Origin: Callipepla californica brunnescens
Lineage: Eukaryota; Chordata; Aves; Galliformes; Odontophoridae
NCBI GenBank assembly: GCA_023055505.1
Contig: JALIRH010000004.1
Location: forward strand, 10,969,368-11,033,367
Length of the DNA: 64,000 nucleotides
Direction: 5' to 3'
The position numbers and the translations under genes are program-made. Under the pieces are notes generated by a model. It worked only from the letters and a program-made list of their open reading frames with translations, was not told where the DNA came from and searched no databases. Every line of letters starts with the position of its first letter. The first letter of the stretch is position 1. Of the stretch, positions 12,801 to 48,842 are shown piece after piece.

Positions 12801-15800
12801 AATTATTTCTCATATCAAGCTTATTATTTTAAGTTCTTCCTTATTCTTCCTGTATTTATATAGGTTATTAATGTGCCAGCTGTCCCAATTTCATCAGCAG
12901 GAGTGCTACATGCTAAACATTTACAAGATGTGCTGTTTCCATGGACTTCTGAGTATCTGTAGAGTTGGGAAGGTGATTGGTTTTACTACGGAGGGTGTAA
13001 AAATATTACAGGGCTATTCACTTTGCGGGAAAGGGATATGAAGAGAAAAGCAAGGAAGGAACAAGATGTGTATTTCTTTTTTTTAAACCTATATATTCTT
13101 CCCCTTTCCCAGACTAGTTAGCTATGTTGGAGAGGAATATTGTTTTCATCACAAATGTTAGCTACAGAGTTGTTGGAGGCCCCTTTAAACAATTGCAGCG
13201 GTACTGGATGTTCCAAAATTAAAAAGTTTGTTTAAAGAAGGTAAGATTTCCCTGAAGCGTATTAAATAAGCAACTTCCACCTAAAAATCAAATTGAAATA
13301 CCAATTCAGTAAAACATATGTGCTTTAGGTTCTCACCACCAGTTGACATAAATTAGTTTGAGTATGTTTGCCTTTAACTTTTTCCTCTTTTAAGGAGTAA
13401 GGTATGCCATAATGTTCCTGCTTAGCAGAGAACAGTTGCAGAATTTACCAGCTGCACCTTTAACTGTTTGATATCCTGTAAGCAGAACTAAGTTCTGGAA
13501 ATGTCAGGGTGATGTAACAGTGCTTCATATGGAGAGCATTAGTTGTTCCTAGATCAGATTCATAAAATGTAAACAGGTTCAAGATTACAATCACGCTAAC
13601 ACCACTTTCCCAACAAGAAGAAATTTATCTATTCATCAGTGTCTGTAGGAGCTTATTACATGTGCTTGTGTTTTGTAAAGTCTGTCTGAAAATGCAGTAC
13701 TCTCTGTGGAGCTAAAAAGGTATCGTCCTAGGAGACAAGTCATTGCAGATCATCAGGTATGGCAGTAATTTAATACGAAAAGTGTGACCAGATCTACACT
13801 GCAAGTAAATAGCCATTTCACATGCTGATATTTTCAGCACAGGTATAGGAATATATTTTGTTTATATAAATTCCAGTGAAAGCAGGAGATAAATATTACT
13901 CAAGGCTGCATTTCTTGTGATATAAAGTTATACTTTGTTTCATTTGGTCTCTTTGTAGGTTGTTTCTGGGATTTTGATTTGTTTTTTAACAGGTCACTAA
14001 TTAACTTTTATGATCATTTGACAATGTAGATTATATTTGTATGAGACAGGCAAATTGGTATGGTGAAACCATTCTGTATGAGACAACATTGCATAGTCAG
14101 AATGAAATGAACTATGTTGGTAGCTGTATCTTTATATGATATTGTAAGTATGGTTTCTGCCTTATAGTTTTAATCCTGATTTATGGATATATCTCAGGAT
14201 TGGAAGCACTTTTCAGAGCTGTCCTGAGACGAGGTTTTGTTGTTATTGCTCATCAACTACTTATTGTTTTTCTGTGTACACATGTGGCTCTTTGGAGACA
14301 GTTGGCCATTACTGCTGTGCTTTAGCTTCATAAAGGTGCTTGTGAGGGAAGGCTGTCAAAAAGAATCATGGCATTTTACAATCCTACTTGTAATCCTTTT
14401 TATTTCATCTCGAAGTGGTTTTGGTGTTACTAGAGTGAAAATCTGACCCACGTGTAGCCATGGAGAAGCATCTTCTCCTGCTACATCCTTAACCAGCTAA
14501 AATGTGATCCTTAGTGAAATACAATGTAAAGTCTCTTAGAGAAAAATATCTGTATGTAAAGGATGGTATTGTGTCACTACCTGTGTTTGCAAATTGTGGA
14601 GTCAGCAGATCTGCAAGCTCTGTCTATGTGTAAATGGCCAGATAGATCTGTTGTCCAACCGTCCTATGACCTTTTTTGATACAGAGGTTCTGGGGCTATT
14701 TGCTATACTTCTGTTCTCTTTTCTGCTTGCCAGTGTCTGCCAACACATTCCTGGCATTAAACCTCTTCAGAATGAAAAAGGAGGAGTCCACTTTTATCCT
14801 GAAGCATTGATGAAAGGTGGTTCTACTTCAGCTGTTGGAAATGTTAACGAACGGCTTAAACCCAGCTGAATATAGACTGTGGTACAGATTGCTCACAGCT
14901 GCTTTACTCTTCTCTTTTGGAGGCAGGCTTTTTGACCCTCTGGAGTTTTCCATTTCTCTCCCTTTGTCTTTTGTTCTCATGTTGACTGCCACCCATGTGG
15001 TTTTTCCTTCAGGTCTTTTCTCTAGCCAGAAAGACTGGGCATTATTCTCTTGAGATGCCTTCTTGGGGTCTTCTGGAGAGAACTGGCAGAAGCCATTCAA
15101 GGAACTTTCCCTCAGGCTAAAATCACACACTGGGTGAAGAGTTGTAGTTGCAGGACTACCACCTAGTAATATGGCAAGTGTGTTGTTTTGTCAGTGCTAA
15201 CCTACTATGTTCTCTCACTGCTCACAGAGATTTAGCTCATCCCAAGGACTGTTTTCCATTTGTCTCAGCTTTGTAGCAGTTGAATAAAATGTCTTTTCTT
15301 AATGAATTAAATATAGGAGCAAGGTGTCTGAGTTCTCGTCGTCGTTTTGTCAAGAGACGTTCTGTATATATGCTGAATAGTTGCTGTTTTTCACAGATGC
15401 ACCTGAAATATAACTTGACTACATGAATCACACCAATGTGTAGAATTTAATTGCATTGTTTACTTCAGTCTTCTTCAAAGAGCCAGGAGCTTTTGAGTGT
15501 TATATTTGGATATGTTAAGTCGCTTTGCATACACTGCAGCAGCATCAAAAAACAAAAGCAAAAAAGCACACCTTATCACCTCACTATGCTTTTGTGTGTA
15601 ATTCAGTTCATTAAGGCGTTTGATGTTGATTTTGTTTTGCCCACCACAGGTTTTGGCTGAGCTTTGTGATGCCTCGTTGAGAGATTTGTTATTGAAGTCT
15701 GAAGACTAATCAGGGGCTTCTAGTGTGTGCCTGTTCAAGGGGGCCTTTCAGTGTTTTGTGTGGAAGGCATAGCAGATTTTAGCGTTGCATTTGTCCTTTG

Positions 15801-16939
15801 ACCTCAGTCAAAAATCTATTTATTGAAAGAGGATGAAAGCCTTAAGTAGGGAAAAAAAAATACCTGCTCTCTGCCTTTAAGGTGTGCTGAAGAAAAGTTG
15901 TGCGTAATAATGGGGAAAAAAGTACTCCATAACAGCTTCCCTTTGGCTGCTGTTGGCAGGCTGCACACAATAAATGATGAGATAATAGGATGTTTTATGA
16001 GCTGTGCTGTTCTAGTGGAATGAGTTGTGCTTCTGGCCTTACTGTGAGGACTATTTGTAGGATATTTTTTCCTGTGTCCTTGTGGTTTAAGTTCATGCTC
16101 TGGGGTGGAGATGAATTTCTGAAAAAGATGAATGACAGCAAAGGTGGTGTGCCTGTACCTTTGTTGAACTGCTTGACCTGGCTTCTGCTGCCAGGCAGAC
16201 TAATTAACACCCAGTTAGTGCTTCATGCCCACTGCTATGCATTGGCTACCACCAGGAAGGCTCTGCAGCCCATCACACACCCCTCCAGGTCGGAGCTGTG
16301 CTTTGCATCCAAGGGGAGCCTGCTGGGATCCACAGTGTTCTGCTGACATGATGGAGATCGGGGGTGTTCAGACGGAGAGGAAACGCTTATTTCATCTCCT
16401 TCTTAGCCAAAATGTGAGCCGTTAAACATTTGTTTGCTGTCTGATTCCACATTTTTGATCTGTTTGTTCTGTGCTTGATCAGGAGGACTAGATTGCCTAA
16501 CAGGCTTTCATTTGGTACTTTCGGTAGTGAGTGTGGTAGTTGACAGCATGCACAGGTGTGCACAAATATAAATTACATATATATATAAAAGGATGTTTCT
16601 GTATCCTGAGATTCAGTCTGAGCCTGGTGTATTTGGTCAACAGCTCTGATGCTTGAACGGTTCTAGTACTGCCCATATCTGTAAAAGTAGTCAGAAATGT
16701 GCTGTTTTGATCATCGTCCCACTGATGCGCTATTGTGTTTGTAAAGGAAATGTCTTATTTACAGAATGATGCACCAGTTTGGCTCTGGCACCTGAGTATG
16801 CACGATGAACTTTTGAACCTGCAGTACAGCCTGTGGGATTGATACTGTTCTAAATAAGTGAGCATTTGGGGTTTGCCTGGACATGATGTAATGAGATAAT
16901 TGCAGAACCATTTGGCTTTTAACCGCAGACGTAACCTTC

Positions 16940-16971
16940 TTTTTTTTTTTTTTTTTTTAATGTACTTTATT
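16940..16971 (-). repeat. T19 run next to TTTATT (AATAAA on the - strand)
   Basis: A run of 19 T (16940-16958) is followed after 7 bases by TTTATT (16966-16971). On the - strand this reads AATAAA, 7 bases, then poly(A), as at the end of a retroposed mRNA. I could not identify a source gene, and the short spacing makes coincidence quite possible. Confidence 0.4.
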
Positions 16972-17538
16972 TAGCTTCATAAAGTGAAAAGGCATTAATC
17001 TTTAGTCTCTGCTGCTTCACTGCGTAATGGATTGGATGACACAGAACTCCTCCAAAACTTAGTTTTAAAGAACGTCGGTGTTATTTTTAAGTGTCTCCAG
17101 CAGGAGGCTTTCAGTCTGGAAGGAATCCTGAAGATGTCTGCACTATAGCAATGCAAAATGAATTGTTACAGCAATGATTTCTTTTGCATGTAGTGTGGTT
17201 GAACACAGGGTGCAGCAGCTGACTGCTTTGCTGGTGCAGTGGTGGTGTAGGGGAGGTCTGGGGTGTTCCATGCGTGCTTGCTTTTTTTTTTCCCAGATAT
17301 AATTCATCTAGCAGAATTGGGTGGCAATGTACGATTTATATTTCTTCTAAATTGAAATGTAATGCCCCAAAAAACTGTGTAATCAAAGAGTTGTGTGTTG
17401 CTTTTGCAACTTTGTGAAGGATTGCAAGAGTGACTGTAATAGGAACAGCAAGTTTCGGTCTGGAGATTTCTGTTGTTGTTATTTGGATACCTACCACAGG
17501 TGTGTATGCATGTTAGAAGTCAGATAATAATTTAATAA

Positions 17539-17562
17539 TATGTGATTATCAGTAATCACATA
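17539..17562. repeat. perfect 10-bp inverted repeat with 4-nt loop
   Basis: tatgtgatta (17539-17548) and taatcacata (17553-17562) are exact reverse complements around a TCAG loop. The location is intronic, about 560 bases before exon 8. The AT-rich stem suggests no particular function. Confidence 0.8.
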
Positions 17563-18124
17563 CAGAAAATAAGTTGAGCGCACCCATTGCCTACAAGGTA
17601 TGGGCAGAACCTTACAACTTACTGTTTTTTAAATATTTTTATGAAATTGTGGTTTAATTGTGATTAGTATTACGTTGCCTTTAGATTAAGGATGTTTTTA
17701 ATACAAAATAAATACTGCTTAGGCACTTAACTATTTACAAGTCAGAGGAATACAGAGTTGAAATGATCATACTTGTCTTCAAATCTTTAAAGGAAAACAG
17801 AGGTGTTGCACAGGGAAGACAGCTTAATTACCTACAAAGTACAAGTTGAATATCTTGATTCTGAATAAAGAAATAACAACTGAAAGACAGTAAAGAGAAG
17901 ATTGTTTAAATTTCTACCTCAACCACAGGTAGTGCATAGCCTGGATTAAAGCACAGCAGTTGTCCACATGTGAAGCGTTTCTTGCAGAAGATGGAAGCTT
18001 GAGTCATGTTGGAAAACAAAATTACAGTCTTTTGATTTAAATATGATACAGAACTTGATGCTGTCCACAGTGAGAGTTTTCAAATAGCACTTATTTTTTC
18101 CTTTTTTTTCCATGTGTTCCACAG

Positions 18125-40758
<22,634 letters not shown>

Positions 40759-40950
40759 CCTCAACAGAAGGAACTTTTCCTGTAAATATTTTTAAATATG
40801 AACAGATTTTAAATATATATTTTATGATTTAAAGATTAAAAAGGGGTGGGAATTAAAAAGAAAAAAAATGTGAATAAAAATGGGTGGGAGGGATGGGGCT
40901 GTGAAAATTGTACAAAGGAAGAATATTTATAAAATTGATTTTTTTAACTT
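40759..40950 (+). other. LRP5: LRP5 proximal 3' UTR
   Basis: The AU-rich sequence after the stop (cctgtaaatatttttaaata, later gaatatttataaaattgatt) resembles the short human LRP5 3' UTR as I recall it. Candidate signals are AATAAA at 40873-40878, with a G/GT-rich stretch after it, and TATAAA at 40928-40933. The end is approximate and longer forms are possible. Confidence 0.65.
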
Positions 40951-42066
40951 AATTTCCCTTCTTTTGTGCCATATTTGCCTTTTTGAAATCATGGAACTGA
41001 CTTACTCTCCAAAGGATTTGGGGAGGCAACGTTGAGCCTTTTTGCATTTCAAATCACCTTTTTACACGCAAAGTGTATGCAATTCTATTTACTAATGTGA
41101 GAAAAGAAAGTGAAGTGGCTTGTGGGAGGAAGAAGCTAAAGACCAATATTCACAGAGAAGAAAAGCATGCTTAAATAGTTTGTCAGTGTCTCGTCCCTTC
41201 TACACCGCTGGGAGAAAACATGCATAGAGTACCCACTGTCTTATGCTCCTGATTGCTAGTAACCGAGTGCTTCCCAGCAGAGGCTTTGTCCTGAGGCCTG
41301 GATCTTGAACCTCAGTCTCCATTTGCTCAGCACTGTACTGGAAGAACACTTATTTTAAACAAATCTTTCAGCTTAGCTGGTCCCACAGGCATTGTGTCCT
41401 GACTCGTGCAAGTACCATGCTGTGTACTGATTCTGGAACTGATTGGGGCTAGAAACATACCCAGACTTCAGAAGCTTGACTGAGCTCCAATCAGTTCCCC
41501 ACAATGAGTGCATGATAGTAGAAGAGGTTACGTTGACCTGGCAGTGAGAGCAAGGGGCTCTTAAGAAGAGAAATACCTGAGAGAAGTGCCTGACATACTG
41601 CAGCTTTGCTCAGATTCACCATTTTAACGAGTTAACCAGGTTCCTTCATCCTTGTCTAGCAGCTGCTTCTTTGTGAGGCTTTGGTGACTTGACTGGGAAG
41701 TATCTGTAACAGTCAGCTGCTTCTCAAAATAGAGTTATACTTCACACTTTACCCTGAAGTCCAGTAATTCCTCTGTGCTGGGTCTTTGAGATGTTCCCCT
41801 GTGTTGAATTCATCAGAGAACTGTTCCATCTCCGATGTTTATTTCCCATAGTGGGATGATATGGTGGTCTGCATTCATTTAAGTGAGGAAAGTTGTTTGT
41901 AGGACATGGTATCTGCTGAGTTCAAAACCAAAACATCTGCCACTTGAACAGATGACATGACTAAACAAAATTTGCCAGCAAATTAGTCCAGGTTTAGAAA
42001 TGTAAAAAGCACAGGGAGGAAGGAAGGAGAGAAGGCAAATACATCTGACTGTTTTAAAATGAAAGA

Positions 42067-42072
42067 AATAAA
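42067..42072 (+). terminator. possible intermediate polyadenylation hexamer
   Basis: AATAAA about 1.3 kb after the LRP5 stop codon. No strong GT-rich downstream element follows directly, so use is uncertain. Confidence 0.2.
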
Positions 42073-44587
42073 CTGCAACAGACTACTGTATCCTGAGGAC
42101 ACCGTGATCAGTGAAGTGCTCATGCTTCTAGCTTCTACCAAAGCCCTTCTGTGAAAGGGAGACTGGGATAAGTGCCTTTCACAATACAGAAGATAATTTT
42201 TTGCTTTGATTCATCTCCTGATGTAACAAAGGGATTTGTGTATTGAATGGCAATTTTCAGCTCTGAAGGTGATGATGTGCATCTACCTGGGATATCTGAG
42301 GGAAAATCTGAATATGCAGACCTGCACCTGTTTCTGCAGCTGCTGAATAACATGTGGTGGCTCTTTGACAGCCTTAATATTGTTGGCAACAACAACACGT
42401 TTTTCCTTTTTGAACTTAAATTACGTTTGGGTCGGTGTCGTTTGAACAGAAGAAACCTAAGACTCCAGGGCAAAGGTCCTTGTTGTAGTGAAGGGGCTGG
42501 GACCACTATGTCCCAATCCAGTTTGTGTTTACAGATGTGTTAGTCCAAGTCTGTTCTGTTCTTCCTGCCTACGTTGTTCAAGGTGCTGTCGCTGTTGTAT
42601 CACTGAAACTTTTCAAGTAGGTTTCATTACCTTCACAGCTAAATTTTTGCTTGTGAGTTTCACATTTGGCACAAAGATGATGCCCTCCGTTTCCTGTGGA
42701 GAAAAAAATAGAGAACTGGAGAATCCAGCACTTGAGATTAAGATTGGATTCTCTTCCCCATCCCTTGGCAACATTAGCAGTTCTGTAGTATCCCAGGAGG
42801 GATGAGGTTGTCAACACTGGTTACACTTTGAGTGACTGACTTTGCAGATCTCTGAGAAAGTGTTAATGATTTGGTGGAAAAAAAAAAAAAAAAAGATTTT
42901 CATGTGATCATGTTTCAGTGAACTAAATGATGAATTGAGATCCACAGCTATTTTATGTTTTGCATAATCCTATATGCGTTATACATTACAGCAGTTGGTT
43001 GAATTTCACATCATACGTCATTCTGTGCATAACTATTGGCCATTTGTAATGAATGTATTCGTTGTTTCATGTTACAGTTCTAGCTTAGAGCCACAACATA
43101 TTCATTTTCCTGTGTTCCTGTAATGACACTGAGTGCAAGATAACTTTTTTTTTTCCTTTCCTTAAACCACTGATTGTTTTAAAGAGCCACCACTGTAGTA
43201 ATCCCAACCACTTTGTCTTATGCTTCTATTACCAAGTTTGAAGTTGAGTACAAAAAATTAGCAGTCGTGCTGAGAGTCACACTGTCTTAAGGACCAAAGG
43301 AATTTGACCCTTAAGTACTCAAAAGGAAGCATGTACTTGCTGAATAGAATGAATTAAGTCTGTGCATTCTTGTGTTTCAATCGGATGTTCAGAAGCTTTT
43401 GCTGCTGATGTTTGCTGAGAAATTACTTCATCTGAGGCACTTGAGATTTTGTGATCAGAATGCAGGTTCCACACTGCTCCATAGAAGTGACTTGAAAAGC
43501 CACTTCCAAAGAGAACTTGTAAGCAGGTGTAGCATCTAAAGATTTAAATACTAAAATATTATTTTTGATTGCTGTAGGCTGTCTATTCTAAAAGGATTAC
43601 TGCGGTCCTGGCATCAGAAAAGGTCATGTATTTTAGTGAGAAGACCTACTTCTCTCTAGAAATATCTCCTAATGTGTTTTTAGTAAAGTATGCTTTCCAT
43701 CCTTTGAACCTTCTGGCTAAAATTTAGGAAACGGATGCTTCTTTCTTCTAGATCAGGATGAGGGAAAGAGTTGCATGGAATTATTGAAAGTGTACGACAA
43801 GTTGTAGCAGTGTAGGGCTGAGCAGGAAATAAGCAGGGAGAAGTTGTGCTTTGTTGAGGTTTAGGCATGGTTCTGTTAGTGCAGAAGGGTGCTATGAGAA
43901 AGGCTGAAATATCCTGATGTATGCTAGGAGTTCTCTCCCAAGAACCTGCAGGGAGATGCATGTGATTGGACTTCCCATGTGAGCTTCTGAGTACTTGAAT
44001 CAGTTTACTGAAATATTTTCAAAACCCGTTATGACTGTATATTAGCACTTCAAAGCAGCTTGGGATGGAACACAGAGCTGTGTCTGGACAGCAGCTAGTA
44101 ATGGGCTAATGACCTGGTTGATTCTGTGTTACGTGTAAGGGCAGATTTAATAGAAGAGAAAAGCTTACTTGCCTTCTGGTGCAGTTACAAAGGCAGCCAC
44201 GAGGGTCATCTTTTCTCTGCAGAATTTATTCTGTGGAACAAATGCAGTAGCAGTGTGAACCTGTAAGGTAAATGGGCAGATGTAAAAATCATGATCTTCA
44301 AAGTATCTTTTGATTTCTAGTAAAGAGTTAGTGTGAATTCTAGCTGGACTTCAGCTAGACTGGTTTGAACCCTGAAATTTGCAATGGGCGTAATTAATTT
44401 GTTCATTTTTGGTGGCCTCCCATTGTTTCACTGCTTCAATTCTACTGCTTGGATAGCTAAGATCAAATCAGATTTATAATGTACGACAAAATGTGTTTTC
44501 TTTAGGGTAAGGACATTACAAAATTCCCAAAGAATTAGATTGTGGCATTATTGACATGTTCTAAAGAAGAAGGGTGAAATAAGTCCA

Positions 44588-44910
44588 CAACTTCCTGAAG
44601 AGAGGTTGTGATGAGGTGGGGTTTGGCCTCTTCTCCCAGGCAACAAACAGGACATGAGGAAATGGTCACAAGTTGTACCAGAGGAGGTTTAGATTGGACG
44701 TGAGGGAAAACTTTTTCTCATAGAGAGTGGTCAGGCACTGGAATGGCCTGCCCAGGGAGGTGATGGAGTTGCAGTCCCTGGCAGTGTTCAAGAGGTGTCT
44801 GGATGAGGAGCTACGAGATATGGTTTAGTAGCTTGTGGTAGCAGTAGTAATGGGTGGACGGTTAGACTAGGTGATCTTGTAGGTGCTTTCCAACCCTGTA
44901 ATTCTATGAA
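44588..44910 (+). mobile_element. CR1 retroposon 3' fragment, sense
   Basis: A longer CR1 copy. It has the caggacatgaggaaatggtc segment, agaggaggtttagattggac, ggcactggaatggcctgccc, gggaggtgatggagttgcag and the 3' end ctttccaaccctgtaattct. It is non-coding and 5'-truncated. The left edge is approximate. Confidence 0.9.
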
Positions 44911-47464
44911 GTTGAACTTTTCTTCTTTGTGAACAGTGAGTTTTATTTGTAGCAATAAACTTGGTCTCTCTGGTTGTGGGTCTAAGATGCATCACGTTCT
45001 CCCCAATTTTAGGGGGCAACTGGTGCCTCATGGATCCTGGGGCTTTTGAAACTCTGAAGTGTCGGTGTACAGCAGTGATCCGTAAGAGCTGGCCGTGCTG
45101 TGCTGAGCTACCAGTGACATGGGTATTCCCCCACTGCCTGTAGGTTCAGATCCCTTTGCTACAGAGAGCTCTGGGGCTGCCCTGCATCAGAGCCTATGGA
45201 GCATGGTGCAGCACGTTACGAGTGTGGTCGGTCAGACTTGACAAAAGCTGTGTGCTCTGAGCGTTATCAGAAGCAGATCTTTTCTAATGTCAGTCATTTT
45301 GTTGGGGTGTGTGTTGAATCAGTCCAAATGAGTAGCTGTGCTTATAATTGTACTACAAGTGATACCCATTAATGTCAGGAAATGAAAACAGAAGGCAGGC
45401 ATGTTCCCAGTAATTAATAACACGCAGGAGTGCCTGGCATGGAGCCCTGAATTAGAAATAACGTATTTGTTGCTACGGTGCTGAGGGACATTTTGCAAAC
45501 TTCAGTTTGAGCCTTGGACAAGCCACAATCCAAGATGACAGGCATTTACAGAATGGTTATTCAGTTATTTAATAATGAGTGCACTATAACTGATGAGTGC
45601 AGTCCTCACCAGAAGTTTCAGAGTGCCTGCTGGTTCCGTTACTGTTCCCTTACGTGCTGCAATGCTTTCATCATTTAATGTAAAAACCCCTTTCTTTGAC
45701 TGTCAGGAGTTCAACTGAACAGCTTAAGGTATTTCCCTTGTGTTAAAAGTAATACTAATATTCGTAGGTATTTATCATTCCTGTCACATGTTCTAGCTCT
45801 CCTTCCTGAGAACAGTTACTGAAGGTTTTGTAAAGGGTATTTTTCCTCTATTTTGTGTATTTTGCAGTTGTCCAGCTATGCTGTAGGCCTGCTCATGTGA
45901 GATCATGCTCCTGGGCAGAGAGGGGGGAGGACAAGCAGATGCAAATCAGTATTAAACCTACTGATAAGAACGATGGAGAGTAAGCTTATAAAAATGGCTT
46001 CTGCATCCTGCAACCAAGTTCCCCAAGTGCTGTGTCCTGCCATTGCTGGTGATGGAAAGCTCCCAGCTTTCCATGGCAGTGAGGCACCACAACCATGTTG
46101 TCCCCAACACAACCCACAGCCCCACTGGGGAAGGCAGGGGCAGCTTCTTCAGCCAGCACAGAATCCTGCTGGACAGAAGATGGCAGAAACAATTCCTAAA
46201 CAGGACACTTTATGTCAGCAAAATACATGCAGAGAACACACCTTGAAAGAGGAGAAAAGCAAGTGACAGCTACAGAGACGGACCAATTCACCAGCATTTA
46301 TGTCTTTGTTAAACAAGTGCCCCTACTGATGTACCTTCCTCTGAGCAATGCTCCCAAGGGGAGCTGTGTCTGATGAAGGCAGCGATGTTCCACTTACATT
46401 TATACAGAGATCCTGCAATACATAAACGAGAATGGAAGTATTTTAATTCCAATGTCAAATGCAATAGTTGTAAATTGAATTAATTGGCCTGCAGAGGTTA
46501 AAACAAAAGCTGTTGAAAAGTGCTTCGCTGTTGGATGTGAAATTTGGAGGGCATCATTAACAAAACTCTAACCTGGACCGCTTTCTTATCTAATTGTATT
46601 GTAATTGCTGCTATTTGTAAATGTACATGAATATACAAAGATTACCAAGATTTTTTTATGATAAACACACACGATCTTTTTTATATATTTATATTAAAAT
46701 GTGTATTCTGCAAACAGCCTGATAATTACAGCTTTATATGTGTATTATTTTGTAGGATTTGTTACTACAAAGGACAACCAAACCCAGTACTGAAGTGCCT
46801 TGTGTGTTTTAAACAGCTCAAACATTGACTGGGGAGAAAATGAAAGCCTTAAATCACAGATGCCCCAAGAATCCTATGTTGAGCGTACTCTAATGGTCTT
46901 AGCAAAATACTGTGTTGAGTGCTCCTCAGCTCAAATACATCCAGAGTAGTGGAAGTGAAACTGACAGCTGAAAGGTTTTACAGCGTATATATCTGGAGTT
47001 TGTAATATTGGGATCTGTCATTAATGCATTACTTCAGGTGGACATTCATTTCCATGTTCATTTCAGCAGCAGTTTTGACATCTGTTAAATACATGCCTTT
47101 AAGGGAAGTGCCAACAGGTGACACTTAGGCATTTGGGGATTAAATGGGCGTTATTTTCAGGTTGTCATTACAGTATTTTTCATGCAAGTCATTTGTTGTG
47201 TTTCAGAAAGTCTTTACCAACTGTTTTCCAAATGTGGCCTTTTGGATACAAACAGACCTGGTTGGAACTGTCTTAAGAAAGATTTCTTTGAGGCTTTCAT
47301 CACTTCAGACCATTATACGTTAACAGTTTTCTGGTCGCGAAACTGCGGCGTTTCTTTATGTTAACAGAACTGATGTTGTTTGAAGTAACCGCTATTTTGT
47401 ATAAAGATTTGTAAAGATAACAGACTCTGCCTTTGTACAATAGATTTTGTGGATTTTGTTTTAT

Positions 47465-47470
47465 AATAAA
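47465..47470 (+). terminator. candidate distal polyadenylation signal
   Basis: AATAAA within ttataataaatatatt, preceded by an AU-rich kilobase and followed by a GT-rich segment (cttgtgagcagtgatgtttc near 47501). If used by LRP5 it would give a 3' UTR of about 6.7 kb. It could also belong to an unrecognised non-coding transcript. Confidence 0.35.
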
Positions 47471-47795
47471 TATATTTAAAATATTTGATTAGGAGCCCTT
47501 CTTGTGAGCAGTGATGTTTCAGCATCTGCAGCAGAGGCAAGCAGCTGGTGGCACAGTTGTATCGGATACGGTTTGCTGAGAACAGTACTGCTGTCTCCTC
47601 GTTTTTATGGTAAAATATAACAGCAAGAGCAAGGAGGTGAAGAGGTTAATCGAAAACCGCTCATCTTTAGAGTTATGACTTAGCGAGCCATTGAGCTTAC
47701 CACAACTTTGTCAGAGTCACTACCCTGTCAAAATGTTGCAATTCATTTCAATAACTGCTGTGGTTTTGATATACTGGGTCAGGTCAATGTTTCTT

Positions 47796-47819
47796 CTTTC
47801 TTTCTTTCTTTCTTTCTTT
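47796..47819. repeat. (CTTT)6 microsatellite
   Basis: Six CTTT units in tandem in the intergenic region. Confidence 0.9.
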
Positions 47820-48802
47820 TTAATGTATAGTGTCTTTCAAATCATCTCCTTGGGAGACAAAACTAAAATTGTGACTAAAGTCTCCCATTTTTTAAGGTGA
47901 GCATACTTGAGAACTAGTTTTGTTGAGTTTAGTTTGTTCTTACATTCTTGCAATCAATATAGGTACTCTAAGGTGTGTGATATTTCCTATCCTAACTGTG
48001 AAGTTAAAATAATCTTTAACTGTCTTTCTGTTAACAGTCACACGAGTGGAACTCAGTGTGTGTGGTAAGCTTTGACAAGGTGAAGCTCAGTTCTCAGCAC
48101 TAAACATCTGTTCTTCCAAAGGCCTCAGCGTGAAAGAATAGATGGAAGATTTCTGAGAATAAGCAGTTCTATTAGTTTGTAACTGAGAGATCGGTGCGAA
48201 CTGACTATGGGGCAAAGATAAGGGAGAAGATGGACCAAAAAAGATAAGGAAAGATTTCTGTTGTCCATGAGATAGGTTCCCTGAGGACATGGCAGATAAC
48301 AGTCTGGAGAGGGCAAGCTGACCGATTTGCAAGTAATATCCTTCTGAGATCAGAGCCTGTCATTATGGCAGAAATGTTCTGCTAAAGCAGATGTGACTTC
48401 TCCTCGTTCAAAGATGTATCCTTTCATAAGGTAATGCTTCTAGCCACAAATGGCACATCTGTAAAGCTATAAGTCTCTAGGTATCAGCTATATCGGGAGC
48501 TGCAAAGAAAATTAACATGAGAATCTGGATTTGGATTTAAAAAAACTCTAGCATCATAGTGTATAAAACCTATGCTTGGAGATATAAGAGTTATATAGAT
48601 AAAGAAACCAAACTGTTAACCCTTTTGTTTCAGCCCTTTTAAAAGGGTTGTTTCATTCTGGCGTGAGAGTAAAACTGTGGTCACCAAAGAGTGTCCACTG
48701 GTGGGATTATAGGCTGGTGTGTTGACTTGGGCATGTGGGCATACTAATCTGAGAAGGAAGAAAGAACAAGCATGCAGATGTAGCAGTGGGCTCTTCAGTC
48801 CT

Positions 48803-48842
48803 ACTAAGGTTGGAAAAGACCACTAAGTTCAACCGTCAAGTT
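48803..48842 (-). mobile_element. short CR1 fragment, antisense
   Basis: ctaaggttggaaaagaccac followed by taagttcaaccgtcaag is the reverse complement of the conserved CR1 3' end. Only about 40 bases are clear. Confidence 0.6.

Larger units (their letters stand above)
1..18124 (+). other. LRP5: LRP5 intron 7 (3' part), no exon recognised
   Basis: The sequence upstream of exon 8 ends in a pyrimidine tract and acag at 18121-18124. I looked for the upstream propeller-2 exons (YWTD-type blades, WPNG motifs) and saw none, so this stretch is read as one large intron. It holds two CR1 fragments, an (AC)n microsatellite, A-, T- and G-runs and a short perfect hairpin, listed separately. The short open frames here have no recognisable domains and look like chance. 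Confidence 0.8.

Noticed and set aside
1..18124. Upstream LRP5 exons 1-7 within the window
   Set aside because: I looked for YWTD blades and WPNG-type motifs with flanking splice sites and saw none. Exon 8 starts in phase 0 from an exon outside the window.
45973..46266. 97-codon forward open frame
   Set aside because: No domain, start context or splice signals, and overlapping frames on the opposite strand.
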